From Chlorobiota bacterium (lineage in GTDB: Bacteria; Bacteroidota; Bacteroidia; Bacteroidales; JAADGE01), in the NCBI GenBank assembly GCA_013152535.1, contig JAADGE010000003.1, positions 1-54,474 of the forward strand: a DNA stretch of 54,474 nt, in the 5' to 3' direction. The translations under genes were made by a program, and so were the position numbers. Within the stretch, counting starts at the first letter, position 1; each line of letters begins with the position of its first letter. The notes below the pieces were generated by a model that made no database searches, was not told where the DNA came from, and worked only from the letters and a program-made list of their open reading frames with translations. Shown here piece after piece: positions 8,301 to 16,415 of this stretch.

Positions 8301-10790
8301 ATGAGTAAAAAGAACAATAAATATTTGCCGTATATTGTAGGAATAATACTTTTCTTATTTTTATCATTCTCATATTTTTACCCGCAATTGGAAGGGAAAA
8401 AGTTAATTCAGCACGATAAAAAAACTTGGATAGGAGGGTCTCACGAAATAAATAAATATCAAAAAGAAACCGGAATACATTCATTTTGGACAAATTCAAT
8501 GTTCGGAGGTATGCCGACATATTTAGTAACAAATTATGCTCCTTCAAACGTAAATAGATATCTGTATAAAATATTGGATTTTAATCATAAAATGAGGCCG
8601 GCAAGTTTTGTTTTTATGCTTTTACTTGGATTTTTTATTGCTTTGTTACTCTTTGGTGTCGATCCATGGCTGAGTATTGTCGGAGCAATTGCTTTCGGTT
8701 TTTCATCCTATTTTTTTATAATAATTGAAGCCGGGCATATTACAAAAGTTATAGCTTTGGCATTTATGGCTCCTGTAATTGCCGGAATTTATCATGCATA
8801 CAGAAAGGATATCTTAACGGGAACTCTTGTTACAACTGTGTTTCTTGCATTACAGTTACTCGTAAATCATTTGCAAATAACTTATTATACATTACTTATT
8901 ATTTTAGTGTATTTAATATTTGAATTTATTTATACAATTAAGCAAAAAACTTGGAATAATTTTTTTAAAGCTTCCGGTTTTCTTTTTATCGGTGCATTAC
9001 TTGCAGTTTCAACCAATTTCTCACAAATTATTACGACCTATGATTACGGAGAAGATTCTATCAGAGGAAAATCGGAACTCGCAGATAATCAGCATAATAA
9101 AACTTCAGGCTTGGATAAAGATTATGCAACAGCTTGGAGTTACGGAAAATTAGAAACTTTTAATTTATTGGTTCCCGATTTAATGGGCGGTGCATCAACG
9201 GGAGAATTATCAAAAGAATCGGAAACATATAAAACATTAAAAAAACTCGGTGCACCGAATCCTGATAATATTATTAAAAACTTGCCTTTATACTGGGGAC
9301 CTCAGCCGTTTACTTCCGGTCCTGTTTACATTGGATCTCTGATGATTTTTTTGTTTGTTTTGGGGATGTTTTTGGTAAAAGGGAATATTAAATGGTGGCT
9401 TTTTTCTGCAACTTTATTGTCAATATTTTTAGCTTGGGGCAAAAATTTTATGCCTCTGACTGATTTATTCCTGGATTATTTTCCGATGTACAATAAGTTC
9501 AGAACGGTTTCAATGATATTGGTAATAGCTGAATTTACAATTCCGCTGTTGGGAATTTTGGCTCTGAAAAATATTATTGAAGACAAAATTGATAAAAAGG
9601 AAATATTCAAAGCATTAAAATGGTCTTCAATAATCTTAGGCGGTATATTTTTATTCTTACTTATTCCGGGTGTTTTGTCATTTAAATCTGCATCTGATGC
9701 ACAAATGTTTCAAAATTGGCCTAAAGAATTAGTAAGTGCGTTAGAAAAAGACAGAGCATCTTTATTTTATTCTGATATTTTACGGTCTTTAATTTTTATT
9801 TTTATCGGAATTGCTGCTATATGGGCTTTTGTAAAACAAAAAATTAATAAAAAAATATTTCTTTTAATTATTGGACTTGCTGTATTAGCTGATCTTGCAG
9901 GTGTTGACAGCAGATATTTAAACAGTGAAGATTTTGTTTCTGCAAGAAAAGAAAAGCAACCTTTTATTGAGAGCCAAGCTGATAAATTTATTCTGAAAGA
10001 TACAGATAAAGATTTCAGAGTACTGAATCTTACGGTAAGCACATTCAATGATGCGAGTACGTCATATTTCCACAAATCAATAGGCGGTTACCATGGTGCA
10101 AAATTAAGAAGGTATCAGGATATTATTGACAGAGTATTGCAACCTGAAATGTCATACTTAATTAAAACGCTTCAACAGAAGGAAGTAACAGAACAAGATG
10201 TTCAATCTGTTTTATCGCAATTATCGGGCTTAAATATGTTAAATACAAAATACATTATAATTGATCCTAATACTTTACCTTTAATGAATAATTTCAGATT
10301 AGGAAATGCCTGGTTTGTCAGTTATATAAAATCGGTACAGAATGCTGATGAAGAAATTAAATCAGTTCAAAAATTTAATCCGGAACTGACAGCCGTAGTT
10401 GATGAAAAATTTAAAGAAAATTACTTTAAATTCAGATTAGACAGTGCTGCAACAATTTCACTAACAGATTATAAACCGAATTATTTGTCTTATAAAACGA
10501 ACACTCACAGTAATCAATTAGCTGTTTTCTCAGAAATTTACTATGCAAAAGGTTGGCAAGCATATATTGACGGAAAACCGGCACCGCATTTCAGAGCAGA
10601 TTATATTTTACGTGCCATGAAAATACCCGCAGGAATACATAAAATTGAATTTAAATTTGAACCCTCAATATGGAAAATAGGAAATACTGTATCTCTGACA
10701 GGGTCTGTACTGTTTGTGTTGTTTATCCTCGGAGGATTGTTTGTTATTTATAAGAAAAAGCGTATTCAAAAAATACCAACGGATGAATAA
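8301..10790 (+). CDS. YfhO family membrane protein (putative lipid-linked sugar transferase)
   Basis: This 829-residue polytopic protein has a hydrophobic N-terminal helix (YIVGIILFLFLSFSYFYP), about a dozen membrane segments up to residue ~560, and one near the C-terminus (SLTGSVLFVLFILGGLFVIY). Between them is a large extracytoplasmic domain. YfhO relatives are GT-C-like enzymes; in Firmicutes they glycosylate teichoic acids from polyprenyl-phosphate sugars. A comparable role here is inference. I chose ATG 8301 (MSKKNNK) over the upstream in-frame TTG at 8271, which would lie almost at the predicted transcription start. The stop overlaps the next start (ATGAATAA), implying translational coupling to the glycosyltransferase gene. 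Confidence 0.85.
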   Translation: MSKKNNKYLPYIVGIILFLFLSFSYFYPQLEGKKLIQHDKKTWIGGSHEINKYQKETGIHSFWTNSMFGGMPTYLVTNYAPSNVNRYLYKILDFNHKMRPASFVFMLLLGFFIALLLFGVDPWLSIVGAIAFGFSSYFFIIIEAGHITKVIALAFMAPVIAGIYHAYRKDILTGTLVTTVFLALQLLVNHLQITYYTLLIILVYLIFEFIYTIKQKTWNNFFKASGFLFIGALLAVSTNFSQIITTYDYGEDSIRGKSELADNQHNKTSGLDKDYATAWSYGKLETFNLLVPDLMGGASTGELSKESETYKTLKKLGAPNPDNIIKNLPLYWGPQPFTSGPVYIGSLMIFLFVLGMFLVKGNIKWWLFSATLLSIFLAWGKNFMPLTDLFLDYFPMYNKFRTVSMILVIAEFTIPLLGILALKNIIEDKIDKKEIFKALKWSSIILGGIFLFLLIPGVLSFKSASDAQMFQNWPKELVSALEKDRASLFYSDILRSLIFIFIGIAAIWAFVKQKINKKIFLLIIGLAVLADLAGVDSRYLNSEDFVSARKEKQPFIESQADKFILKDTDKDFRVLNLTVSTFNDASTSYFHKSIGGYHGAKLRRYQDIIDRVLQPEMSYLIKTLQQKEVTEQDVQSVLSQLSGLNMLNTKYIIIDPNTLPLMNNFRLGNAWFVSYIKSVQNADEEIKSVQKFNPELTAVVDEKFKENYFKFRLDSAATISLTDYKPNYLSYKTNTHSNQLAVFSEIYYAKGWQAYIDGKPAPHFRADYILRAMKIPAGIHKIEFKFEPSIWKIGNTVSLTGSVLFVLFILGGLFVIYKKKRIQKIPTDE

Positions 10791-12099
10791 TGCAGAAACA
10801 GATTCGTCAGGAAAAAGAAAAAAAGTTCTGATAATCAGTTATTATTGGCCTCCTGCGGGAGGAATCAGTCCGTTAAGGATTTTGAAATTTGTTAAATATT
10901 TGCGAAAATTTAATTGGGAACCGATTGTTTGCGTACCCGTCAAAGCTGATTATTTGTATTTGGACAGTGATAATTTAAAAGACATTCCGGATGACCTGAA
11001 AATTCTTAAGACAAAAATTGTTGAACCTTTTAAACTGTTTAAATTATTATCCGGACGAAAAAAAAACGATACAAATAATCCTTTATACGGAAATAATACA
11101 AAAAAATCAATTATTGATAATTTTGCTGTTTGGGTCAGAGGGAATTTTTTCATTCCGGACGCCAGGTGTTTATGGATAAAACCAACAGTAAAATTCTTGT
11201 CTGAATTTATTAAAAACAATCCTGTTGATGCAATATTAACAGACGGACCGCCGCATACAAATACCGTAATCGGAATGCGATTGTCTGAAAAATTTAATAT
11301 TCCGTGGCTTGCTGATTTTCAAGATCCCTGGACTCAGGTTGATTATTATAAGTTATTTAAATTAACAAAGTTTGCAGACAAAAAACATCGAAAAACAGAG
11401 CAAAAAGTATTTAAAATTGCATCGAAAATAACAATTGCAAGTCCTTCCTGGCTGAAAGATTTAGAAAGTATCGGAGCCCGAAATATCAGTGTTATTTATT
11501 ACGGATATGATGAAGATGATTTTAAAGATATTGATTATCAGGAAAATGACGATTTTATAATATCTCATACCGGAATTTTAAGTCAAGACAGAAATCCCGA
11601 TATATTTTTTAAAGTTTTGAAAAATATATGTGACGAAAATAAAGAATTTAAACAAAAATTAAAACTTATTTTTGCCGGACCCGTTGATGAATCTGTACGA
11701 GAAAGTATTAAAAAAAACGGTTTACAGAACAATTATATTGAAAAAGGAAATATTCCCAGAAAAGATGCTTTGAGCCTAAATATATCTTCCAAAATTTTAT
11801 TGCTGCCTGTTAATAAAGCCGAAAATGCTAAAGGTCGAATTCCCGGAAAGTTATATGAATATCTGAGAGCTCGGGTTCCCATATTGTGTTACGGACCGCA
11901 AGACGGAGATGTTGCTGATATTATAAGAAAAACAAATTCCGGAAAAATTTTTAAATATAGTAATTATCAGGATGTAAGACAGTTTATTGAAGATAATTTT
12001 AATCATTTTAAAAAGAATAATATTACGGATATTAGTGAATTTACAAATGAAAATCAAACAAAATTAATTGCAGAATACCTTGATGAAATTACAAACTGA
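10783..12099 (+). CDS. Glycosyltransferase, GT4-like (GT-B fold)
   Basis: This 438-residue protein is probably a cytosolic, membrane-associated sugar transferase. The N-terminal GT-B half starts VLIISYYWPPAGGISPLRIL, a typical GT4 opening with the glycine-rich acceptor loop. The C-terminal half carries ISHTGIL, IFAGPVD and the donor-site segment IPGKLYEYLRARVPILCYGP. Sugar and acceptor cannot be told from sequence. ATG 10783 is chosen because 23 upstream in-frame residues lie entirely within the YfhO coding region and look unlike a glycosyltransferase N-terminus. It overlaps the gene before by 8 bp and the gene after by 17 bp, so all three are one operon. Confidence 0.85.
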   Translation: MNNAETDSSGKRKKVLIISYYWPPAGGISPLRILKFVKYLRKFNWEPIVCVPVKADYLYLDSDNLKDIPDDLKILKTKIVEPFKLFKLLSGRKKNDTNNPLYGNNTKKSIIDNFAVWVRGNFFIPDARCLWIKPTVKFLSEFIKNNPVDAILTDGPPHTNTVIGMRLSEKFNIPWLADFQDPWTQVDYYKLFKLTKFADKKHRKTEQKVFKIASKITIASPSWLKDLESIGARNISVIYYGYDEDDFKDIDYQENDDFIISHTGILSQDRNPDIFFKVLKNICDENKEFKQKLKLIFAGPVDESVRESIKKNGLQNNYIEKGNIPRKDALSLNISSKILLLPVNKAENAKGRIPGKLYEYLRARVPILCYGPQDGDVADIIRKTNSGKIFKYSNYQDVRQFIEDNFNHFKKNNITDISEFTNENQTKLIAEYLDEITN

Positions 12100-13492
12100 G
12101 AAAATACATATTCTGTGTTTTTTCGACAATGATAAAGGGCGTGACTTTGAAATTCTGATGCCGGTTCTTTATTATGCCGAAAAGTATTTAAATGCCGTAA
12201 CAGAAAATGCCTTTATTTTTGATATTGATAAAATCAGAAGAGCAAAACCTGACTTGGTTATATTAGCAAATACCATCGGTTCCGAAAATCATCATTTAAT
12301 CGCAAAATATGCCTCTGAAAACGGGATTAAAGTATTTGCTTTAATTTCTGAAGGGAATTTCAGAACAAACGGTACATTTAATTATTGGGGTTATAATACC
12401 GATAAAATTATTTATCAGGAATACGTATGCCTCTGGTCACAAAGAACAAAAGATTTTTTATTAAAAGAACTGCCCCGTTATGCTGATAAAATGGTTCTTA
12501 CCGGAGCAACCGGTTTTGACAGATATAAAATTTATAAATTTGAAACAAAAGAATCATTTTTAAAAAGATACAATTTAGAGAAATTTAAAAAGGTTATCGG
12601 ATATGCCGGTTGGGCTTTCGGGAAATTACATAATTCTTCAGGATTAACAGAAATCAGGAATACGCATAAAGAAAATGCCGAAGCAAGAATAAAATGGATG
12701 CATGAGCAGCAAACCTTAATTGAGGATATTTTGAGAAAAGCAATTGAAAATAACCCCGATACATTATTTATTTTAAAAAGGCATCCGAACGAAATACATC
12801 CGCACTTAACTCAAAGAGATAATAATGAAATGATAAATCTTGAGCAATATCCGAACGTTTTGTATTTAAGAAACGAAGAAGCTGTTCATACTTTAATAAG
12901 TGTTTCGGATATTTGGACAGCTTTTGAATCAACCACAACCATTGAAGCATGGATGATGAAAGACATCCCTACGATTTTTATTAATCCGGATGTCAATTTT
13001 GTAAGAGATATAAATTATAAAGGAACTGTTATCGTTAAATCTTATTATGAATTTCAAGCTAAAATAAACGAATTTTACTCAACAGGACAAATTTCTGAAA
13101 TGTTTGAACAAAATAAAATTGAAGCACGTAAACAAATTATAAAAGATGTCATCGGATTCGGTGATGGTTTTAACCATATCAGAGCAGGCTATTATTTGAA
13201 TCAAACCGTAAAAAAAATTAAACCCGGGCAAAAGCATAAGATTAAAATAAATTATTTGTATTTTTTCAGATATCTTTTATTGAAAACAGGCAGCATTTTC
13301 TATATTAAATCATTATTTTTAAAACTTCCGAAGTTTAAAAAGACAGTTTGGCTTTTTGACAGGTTTAAGCTGAAAAATATTGAGTTTGTGAAGAATAAAT
13401 ATTTTAGTTATTTAGATGATTTTCATAAAGAAAATAATATTTATGAATTTATGAAAAAACTAAACGCGAGAATAATTAAAACAATTATATAA
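12083..13492 (+). CDS. GT-B 'surface carbohydrate biosynthesis' protein, candidate CMP-sugar or glycerophosphate-type transferase
   Basis: This 469-residue protein resembles the polysaccharide enzymes related to KpsC/KpsS Kdo transferases and CDP-glycerol glycerophosphotransferases. Visible features are an opening strand with IHILCFFDNDKGRDFEILMP, LVILANTIGSENH, a central LTGATGFDRY, the donor-half motif LFILKRHPNEI (HP motif) and ESTTTIEAWMMKDIPTIFI, the usual 'S..EA...g.P' nucleotide-binding element. ATG 12083 replaces the upstream TTG 12068 because it is the stronger codon and still leaves a complete first strand. It is the third gene of the YfhO operon. Together with the pse genes downstream it is the best local candidate for transferring the CMP-activated acid, but that is inference. 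Confidence 0.6.
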   Translation: MKLQTEKIHILCFFDNDKGRDFEILMPVLYYAEKYLNAVTENAFIFDIDKIRRAKPDLVILANTIGSENHHLIAKYASENGIKVFALISEGNFRTNGTFNYWGYNTDKIIYQEYVCLWSQRTKDFLLKELPRYADKMVLTGATGFDRYKIYKFETKESFLKRYNLEKFKKVIGYAGWAFGKLHNSSGLTEIRNTHKENAEARIKWMHEQQTLIEDILRKAIENNPDTLFILKRHPNEIHPHLTQRDNNEMINLEQYPNVLYLRNEEAVHTLISVSDIWTAFESTTTIEAWMMKDIPTIFINPDVNFVRDINYKGTVIVKSYYEFQAKINEFYSTGQISEMFEQNKIEARKQIIKDVIGFGDGFNHIRAGYYLNQTVKKIKPGQKHKIKINYLYFFRYLLLKTGSIFYIKSLFLKLPKFKKTVWLFDRFKLKNIEFVKNKYFSYLDDFHKENNIYEFMKKLNARIIKTII

Positions 13493-13637
13493 GAAAAAAT
13501 TGTTATTCATTAAGTTTATACTGTGTTTCGTTTGAAAATTCAATAAGATGAATATGATTTTAAAAAATATTTCTTAACAACAAATTAATATTTTTTATTA
13601 TTTAACAAACAGTGTTGCTTAATTATTGGTTAGACTC

Positions 13638-13659
13638 CAATAATAACAAATTATTATTG
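13638..13659. repeat. Perfect palindrome, candidate operator
   Basis: CAATAATAA (13638-13646) and TTATTATTG (13651-13659) are perfect 9-bp arms around CAAA. The palindrome directly abuts the TATTTTTG -7 box, so it fills the spacer region of the putative promoter, where a dimeric regulator could block polymerase. All arm bases but one pair are A/T, so chance is a real alternative. Confidence 0.4.
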
Positions 13660-13667
13660 TATTTTTG
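13660..13667 (+). promoter_or_regulatory. -7 box for the AAC(3)-MaoC-DUF4910 genes
   Basis: TATTTTTG fits TAnnTTTG. It is the only such box I found between the upstream operon and the gene at 13839, and it would give a leader of about 165 nt containing the micro-ORF. No spaced TTG is visible. Confidence 0.4.
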
Positions 13668-13692
13668 AGCATCAAAAAATAATAATAAAAAC

Positions 13693-13779
13693 ATGGTAGA
13701 TTTAAACAATAAATTAATAACAGGAGGTACAGACTCTATTGGAGGAAGAACAATAATCTATAAAAATATCCAAATATAA
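13693..13779 (+). pseudogene. 28-codon micro-ORF resembling the start of an SDR/NAD-binding protein
   Basis: ATG to TAA encodes MVDLNNKLITGGTDSIGG followed by RTIIYKNIQI. The first part looks like the N-terminal strand and glycine-rich loop of short-chain dehydrogenases or sugar-nucleotide dehydratases (compare LITGGTGSFG in PseB at 16416). The other frames downstream run quickly into stops, so no full gene can be rebuilt. It is either a decayed remnant of a dehydrogenase gene or a leader peptide. The resemblance is short and could be accidental. Confidence 0.3.
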
Positions 13780-13838
13780 TTTAATAGGATTAGTTCAAGA
13801 TTCAGTGAGAAAATAATATTTATTATAAAATAAAAATT

Positions 13839-14633
13839 ATGAATAAAGAAGAAATAATTAGTTATTTATCTAAAGAATGGAAAAGATGTGGTATTAATAA
13901 GGGTGATGTATTATTGGTTCATTCATCTCTGAAAAGATTAATAAATGAAGTTAAAAACAGAAAGAACATTGTTATTACACCGCATATTGTCTATGATTCA
14001 TTAATAAATTCACTAGGTTCTAATGGTACATTGATACTACCGTTGTTTAATTTTGATTTTCCTAAAACCAAAACTTTTGATATTATAAATACTCCTTCAC
14101 ATATGGGCATGTTAACTGAAATAGCGAGGTTAGATAAATCATCAATTAGAACCGGACATCCTATCTATTCTTTTGCAGTAATTGGTAAAAAGTCAAATGA
14201 ATTTGCAAATATTGATAATTATAGTGGTTATGGTAAAGATTCACCTTTTGCAAAAATTAAAGAATTAAATGGTAAGATTGCAATTATTGGTTTATCTGAT
14301 CAAAGATCTATGACAAGCTATCACTTTGTAGAGGAACAAAAACAAGTTGAATATCGTTATTATAAAGAATTTACCGGAGATTATTTTGATAAAACAGGAA
14401 ATAAAAACAAAAAAACATATGCTTTATATGTTAGAAATCTTGAAAAAGGGATAACAACAGATGTTAATAGAATGATGGACTATTTATGGGAGAACGGGTT
14501 TTATAAAGGTGATAAATTTGATGAAGGATTAGGAATGCGAACTATAAAATTTAATGATTTTTATAATGAAGTAGAAAAAAAGATTGAAGAAGGTAATGCA
14601 ATTAATTTTATTTATTCGATTAAAAAAGAATAA
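13839..14633 (+). CDS. AAC(3)-family acyl-CoA-dependent N-acyltransferase of a glycan cluster
   Basis: This 264-residue protein has the aminoglycoside 3-N-acetyltransferase/YokD fold. It opens with a CoA-binding region (GDVLLVHSSLKRL), then GTLILPLFNFDF, the conserved RTGHPIYSFAVIG (His107) and the His/Glu motif MTSYHFVEEQ (His162, Glu165). Homologues in polysaccharide clusters acylate amino sugars and do not confer antibiotic resistance. Its neighbours support that reading: MaoC-type hydratase 2 bp downstream, then DUF4910, then the pse genes. Replacing the missing PseH is one possible job. The gene and the next two look more AT-rich than the flanking genes, suggesting separate acquisition. 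Confidence 0.75.
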   Translation: MNKEEIISYLSKEWKRCGINKGDVLLVHSSLKRLINEVKNRKNIVITPHIVYDSLINSLGSNGTLILPLFNFDFPKTKTFDIINTPSHMGMLTEIARLDKSSIRTGHPIYSFAVIGKKSNEFANIDNYSGYGKDSPFAKIKELNGKIAIIGLSDQRSMTSYHFVEEQKQVEYRYYKEFTGDYFDKTGNKNKKTYALYVRNLEKGITTDVNRMMDYLWENGFYKGDKFDEGLGMRTIKFNDFYNEVEKKIEEGNAINFIYSIKKE

Positions 14634-14635
14634 TT

Positions 14636-15046
14636 ATGGACAATGAAATCAAAATAGGAAAATCAGCAAACTATTCAAAAAATTTTACAGAAGAAAATGT
14701 AAAAATATTTGCAAATATTTCTGATGATAATAATCCTATACATATTGATGAAAATTATGCTGCTAAAAGTTTCTTCAAAAAAAGAATTGTACACGGGTTA
14801 TACGTTAGTAGTATGTTTTCAACAATATTTGGAACAATCTATCCGGGTAGAGGAAGTATATATTTATCTCAATTATGTAATTTTATTAAACCTGTTTACT
14901 TTAATGAAGAAATTACAGCCACTGTTACATTAATAAAGTATGATAGCGAGAAAAATATAGGTATTTTTACTACAGAATGTAAGAATAATAAAAAAGAATT
15001 AGTAATATCTGGAGAAGCAAAGATATTATTTCCGAAAAAACAATAA
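14636..15046 (+). CDS. MaoC-like hot-dog dehydratase ((R)-specific enoyl-CoA hydratase type)
   Basis: This 136-residue single hot-dog domain carries the hydratase-2 motif SDDNNPIHIDENYAA with catalytic Asp31 and His36. The expected IVHGLYVSSMFSTIFG helix and the F(N/K)PV-type strand (NFIKPVYFNEEITATV) follow. The family adds water to trans-2-enoyl-CoA or enoyl-ACP to give (R)-3-hydroxyacyl groups, or the reverse. Here it lies between an N-acyltransferase and DUF4910, so it may shape an unusual acyl substituent (for example hydroxybutyryl) for an amino sugar. That is inference. Length and active-site residues are normal. No acyl carrier protein or intact ketoreductase is nearby, unless the micro-ORF at 13693 is a relic of one. 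Confidence 0.85.
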   Translation: MDNEIKIGKSANYSKNFTEENVKIFANISDDNNPIHIDENYAAKSFFKKRIVHGLYVSSMFSTIFGTIYPGRGSIYLSQLCNFIKPVYFNEEITATVTLIKYDSEKNIGIFTTECKNNKKELVISGEAKILFPKKQ

Positions 15047-15056
15047 CGATGGAATA

Positions 15057-16346
15057 ATGAAAAACCAAATAGAAAAATATTTTGACAGATTATGGCCAAT
15101 TAACAGAAGTTTAACAGGTGATGGCAATAGAGAAACTTTAAAAATATTATCAGAAATAGTTAAATCGCTTGAAATACAAGAAATACCTTCCGGAACAAAG
15201 TGTTTTGATTGGACCGTACCACCTGAATGGAAAATAAAAGAAGCATGGATAAGAAACTCTAGAGGCGAAAAAATAATAGATTTTGCAGAAAACAATCTTC
15301 ATGTTATAGGTTATTCAACCCCAATAAACAAAAAAATTAATTTAGAAGAGCTTAAATCCATAACAAAAACATTACCTGAACAACCCGGTTTAATACCTTA
15401 TGTAACATCTTATTACAAAGAAAGATATGGTTTTTGCATGAGTCATAATCAATTAGAATCTCTTAAAGAGGATACTTATCATATTTTTATAGATTCACAA
15501 TTAGATTACGATGGCTCAATGACCATTGGAGATGCTGTTCTTAAAGGTGAATCTAAAAAAGAAATATTATTATCTACCTATATTTGTCACCCTTCTATGG
15601 CAAGTAATGAATTATCAGGGCCTTTGGTAACAAGCTTCTTGTATAATGAATTATTAAAAATAAAAAACAGAAAATACACTTATCGTTTTTTATTTTTACC
15701 TGAAACAATAGGTAGTATATGTTATTTATCAATGTATGGTGACAATCTAAAACAGAAACTTATCGCAGGATATGTAGTAACATGCATAGGTGATAATGGT
15801 AACTTTACCTATAAAAAAAGCAGAATGGGAAATTCTTTAGCTGACAGAGCTTCGGAATTAGTTTTAAAACAATCAGAAAAAAATTATAATATAATAGATT
15901 TTTTTCCTATGGGAAGTGATGAACGTCAATATTGTTCACCCGGATTTAATTTACCCGTTGGTTCGTTAATGAGAACTATGTACGGTATTTATCCTGAATA
16001 TCATACCTCCGGAGATAACAAAGATTTTATAAACTTTGAAGCATTAGAAAATTCAATAAAAAAATATTTAGATATTTTTAAAGTAATCGAATACAACTTT
16101 AAATATATCAATAAAATGCCCTATTGTGAGCCACAACTTGGTAAACGAGGTTTATACCCCACTATGGGAGGCAAAGGTTTAAAAAAGATTATCGAAGGGA
16201 CTATGTGGCTTTTAAATCAATCAGATGGGAAGAATGATTTAATTGATATTGCAAATAAAAGTAATGTTAACTATAATATATTAATTGACAATATTGACAA
16301 ATTGTTAAAAAGTGGTATCCTTATTAAAGGAAATAGTAATTTTTAA
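15057..16346 (+). CDS. DUF4910 M28-like zinc aminopeptidase-fold protein
   Basis: This 429-residue protein of the DUF4910 family is frequent in surface-glycan clusters and has no settled function. It has an N-terminal extension with a conserved opening (YFDRLWPINRSLTGDGNRETL). An M28-like core follows, with likely metal ligands in YICHPSMASNELSGP, FLPETIGS, GSDERQYCSPGF and YPEYHTSGDNKDF. The C-terminal ~60 residues look like a winged helix (LWLLNQSDGKNDLIDIA...). The metal-ligand pattern suggests an active hydrolase, perhaps cleaving an amide on a sugar intermediate, but that is inference. It starts 10 bp after the MaoC gene in the same operon. No signal peptide, so it is cytosolic. Confidence 0.75.
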   Translation: MKNQIEKYFDRLWPINRSLTGDGNRETLKILSEIVKSLEIQEIPSGTKCFDWTVPPEWKIKEAWIRNSRGEKIIDFAENNLHVIGYSTPINKKINLEELKSITKTLPEQPGLIPYVTSYYKERYGFCMSHNQLESLKEDTYHIFIDSQLDYDGSMTIGDAVLKGESKKEILLSTYICHPSMASNELSGPLVTSFLYNELLKIKNRKYTYRFLFLPETIGSICYLSMYGDNLKQKLIAGYVVTCIGDNGNFTYKKSRMGNSLADRASELVLKQSEKNYNIIDFFPMGSDERQYCSPGFNLPVGSLMRTMYGIYPEYHTSGDNKDFINFEALENSIKKYLDIFKVIEYNFKYINKMPYCEPQLGKRGLYPTMGGKGLKKIIEGTMWLLNQSDGKNDLIDIANKSNVNYNILIDNIDKLLKSGILIKGNSNF

Positions 16347-16415
16347 CAACTTCTTTCAATGATAATTATTTATTAAATATTTTATACTTTGAATTTATTA
16401 ATAGACACGAAAAAT

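Larger units (their letters stand above)
13493..13838. other. 346-bp AT-rich spacer between two glycan gene blocks
   Basis: This is the longest non-coding stretch in the window. It contains a perfect 9-bp-arm palindrome (13638-13659), a TATTTTTG box directly after it (13660-13667) and a 28-codon micro-ORF (13693-13779), each listed separately. The remaining sequence is poly-A/T-rich with no further structure that I can see. No terminator hairpin with a T-run follows the upstream operon. Confidence 0.7.

Noticed and set aside
13839-14633. Aminoglycoside resistance gene
   Set aside because: The fold is AAC(3)-like, but the gene sits in a glycan cluster beside MaoC and DUF4910 genes. Family members in that setting act on amino sugars, so resistance is not supported.
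13493-16380. Genomic island with integrase or attachment sites
   Set aside because: Composition looks shifted, but I found no integrase, transposase, flanking direct repeats or tRNA gene that would support a mobile element.
16379-16389. TATACTTTG as a promoter for pseB
   Set aside because: The two halves are three bases apart instead of two (TA-N3-TTTG), so it misses the TAnnTTTG consensus.
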